A stretch of 6,999 bases of DNA from JANNHK01 sp034408875 (GTDB lineage Bacteria; Actinomycetota; Acidimicrobiia; IMCC26256; PALSA-610). Below, piece after piece: positions 6,327 through 6,999 of the stretch. A model generated the notes under the pieces. That model did no database searches. It was not told where the DNA came from and worked only from the letters and a program-made list of their open reading frames with translations. Position 1 is the stretch's first letter. Every line of letters starts with the position of its first letter. The DNA lies in contig JAWXCJ010000380.1 in the NCBI GenBank assembly GCA_034408875.1, positions 1 through 6,999 of the forward strand. The letters are read 5' to 3'. The position numbers and the translations under genes were made by a program.

Positions 6327-6548
6327 ATGACTCTCGGACCGGTCGAGTGCATCGTCGTCGGATTCCCCGGCAACAAGTTCACGGGGGCATCGCACCCCGC
6401 ACTTGCCAAGCTCATCGACAGCAAGACGATCCGCATTCTCGACCTGCTCTTCGTCTCGATGGACGTGAACGGCGACGTGCTCGCGTTCGAATTCGACGAA
6501 CTCGACGAGGTGACCGACTTCGGAGATGTTGGCGGCCTGATTCTCTGA
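6327..6548 (+). pseudogene. DUF6325 family protein, N-terminal half only
   Basis: The 73-residue frame opens MTLGPVECIVVGFPGNKF and continues with a strand-rich stretch (TIRILDLLFVSMDVNGDVLAFEF, two pieces around residues 34-56) ending DEVTDFGDVGGLIL. This is the well-marked first half of DUF6325, a family of about 140 residues found mostly in actinobacteria and of unknown function. The second half is missing. One base beyond the shifted frame, 6544-6579 reads SDDRGVAPGSAL, which resembles the next part of the family with a gap, so the gene seems to have suffered a frameshift plus deletions before running into the arylsulfatase remnant. Start and ribosome site are intact, so a truncated product could still be made. 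Confidence 0.75.
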
Positions 6549-6571
6549 CGACCGCGGGGTAGCTCCCGGCA

Positions 6572-6905
6572 GTGCTCTTCGGGCATGGGCCGCCCCAGGG
6601 TGGCCGCTTCGGCGGGTGGAGCGTCTACGCCAAGGACGGCAAGGCCAAGTTCGTGTACAACGTGCTCGGCATTCACGAGTTCCAGGTCGAAGCCGAGTCG
6701 CAGATCCCCTTCGGTGCGACGCAGGTGCGAGTGGAGTTCGCGTACGACGGCGGGGTTCTCGCCGAGGGCGACGACGTCACGATCTACTACGACGGCAAAC
6801 CCGCCGGCACCGGACGCGTCGACATAACGCAGCCGGTTCACCGGGAAGATCAACTGGGTGCAGATCGATCTGGGTGACGACAACCACGACCACTACATCG
6901 ATCCG
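6572..6905 (+). pseudogene. C-terminal remnant of an arylsulfatase with an internal deletion
   Basis: The frame from 6572 reads GGRFGGWSVYAKDGKAKFVY and then NVLGIHEFQVEAESQIPFGA, QVRVEFAYDGGVLAEGDDVT, IYYDGKPAGTGRVDITQP. This is the C-terminal beta domain of bacterial type I arylsulfatases ('GGRFGGWSLY.KDG...Y.YN..G', 'H.VR.EFAYDGGG.GKGG..TLY.DG'). At about 6836 the frame changes: FTGKINWVQIDLGDDNHDHY is read from 6837 in the next frame and is the terminal strand and tail of the same domain. The family has a few dozen residues between these two blocks, so there is an internal deletion that is out of frame. The catalytic N-terminal domain, with the formylglycine CxPxR motif, is wholly absent. 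After ...HYIDP (about 6905) similarity ends. The piece is non-functional. Confidence 0.75.
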
Positions 6906-6951
6906 GGCCGAGCGCGAAACCGAAAAAACCCCGAAGAAATCAGCGCGATCC

Positions 6952-6982
6952 TTGCGTTGATGTCGCACCGGTTTGCTACGAT
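6952..6982 (+). promoter_or_regulatory. Promoter reading rightward out of the window (-10 TACGAT)
   Basis: TACGAT at 6977-6982 fits the actinobacterial TANNNT -10 box. Upstream, TTGCGT (6952-6957, 19-base spacing) is the better -35 candidate; TTGATG (6957-6962) is only 14 bases away. Start of transcription is expected near 6989, inside the LexA box that follows. Confidence 0.5.
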
Positions 6983-6984
6983 AG

Positions 6985-6998
6985 CGAACAGATGTTCG
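6985..6998 (+). promoter_or_regulatory. LexA/SOS box, perfect CGAAC-N4-GTTCG
   Basis: CGAACAGATGTTCG is an exact match to the LexA operator consensus of Gram-positive bacteria and actinobacteria (CGAAC-N4-GTTCG). Flanking G and C extend the symmetry to 16 bases. It lies two bases after a -10 box, so bound LexA would block transcription start. The controlled gene lies beyond base 6999; lexA, recA, an error-prone polymerase gene or an HNH/DUF222 nuclease gene are all plausible by analogy. Confidence 0.75.
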
Positions 6999-6999
6999 C

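Noticed and set aside
6088..6330. 80-residue plus-strand frame (MHSLSEYQNSE...)
   Set aside because: No ribosome site, poor codon pattern, Lys/Arg-rich end overlapping the DUF6325 leader; the minus strand has the stronger coding signal.
3469..6905. Insertion sequence or prophage as the cause of the broken genes
   Set aside because: No transposase or integrase fragments, no terminal inverted repeats or target duplications could be seen at the joints.
1..6999. CRISPR array, tRNA or rRNA
   Set aside because: No regularly spaced repeats and no tRNA or rRNA-like conserved segments were found by eye on either strand.

Overview
The DNA is visibly G+C-rich, uses GTG and ATG starts, and biases third codon positions to G/C. 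The protein families (DUF5615 toxin-like, DUF6325, arylsulfatase, P450, SRPBCC) and a perfect CGAAC-N4-GTTCG LexA box at the right edge point to an actinobacterium, possibly of the Acidimicrobiia type. The class is inference; the phylum-level guess rests mainly on the LexA box and DUF6325.

Left part (1-3494, + strand) is intact and compact. The last codons of an unidentified gene overlap (GTGA) a DUF5615 PIN-like protein. Eleven bases later comes a full-length type I restriction-modification methyltransferase subunit (HsdM). Forty-one bases after its stop, behind a strong ribosome binding site, is an FAD/NAD(P)-binding oxidoreductase. No specificity (HsdS) or restriction (HsdR) subunit is in the window; they could lie upstream of base 1, or HsdM could be orphan. 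The first three genes look like a defence-island segment, while the flavoprotein has no evident link to restriction.

Right part (3469-6905) is a patchwork. Two genes look intact, both on the minus strand: a class I SAM methyltransferase (4289-5218) and an SRPBCC protein (5424-5897). Around them lie pieces of at least six broken genes: the C-terminal end of an alpha/beta-hydrolase-like protein (minus), the first ~65 codons of a cytochrome P450 (plus), a lipoprotein-type cupredoxin missing its C-terminal copper site (minus), an unrecognised frameshifted coding stretch (minus), the N-terminal half of a DUF6325 protein (plus), and the C-terminal end of an arylsulfatase carrying a further internal deletion (plus). 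Several pieces abut directly, so the joints look like deletion breakpoints. This is either a zone of gene decay by repeated deletion or, less likely, an assembly artefact.

Right edge (6950-6999): an SOS-type promoter with a TACGAT -10 box followed two bases later by a perfect LexA box, reading to the right into a gene beyond the window. That unseen gene is probably DNA-damage inducible. I do not see a clearly new multi-gene system; the most interesting items are the string of deletion joints and the SOS promoter.
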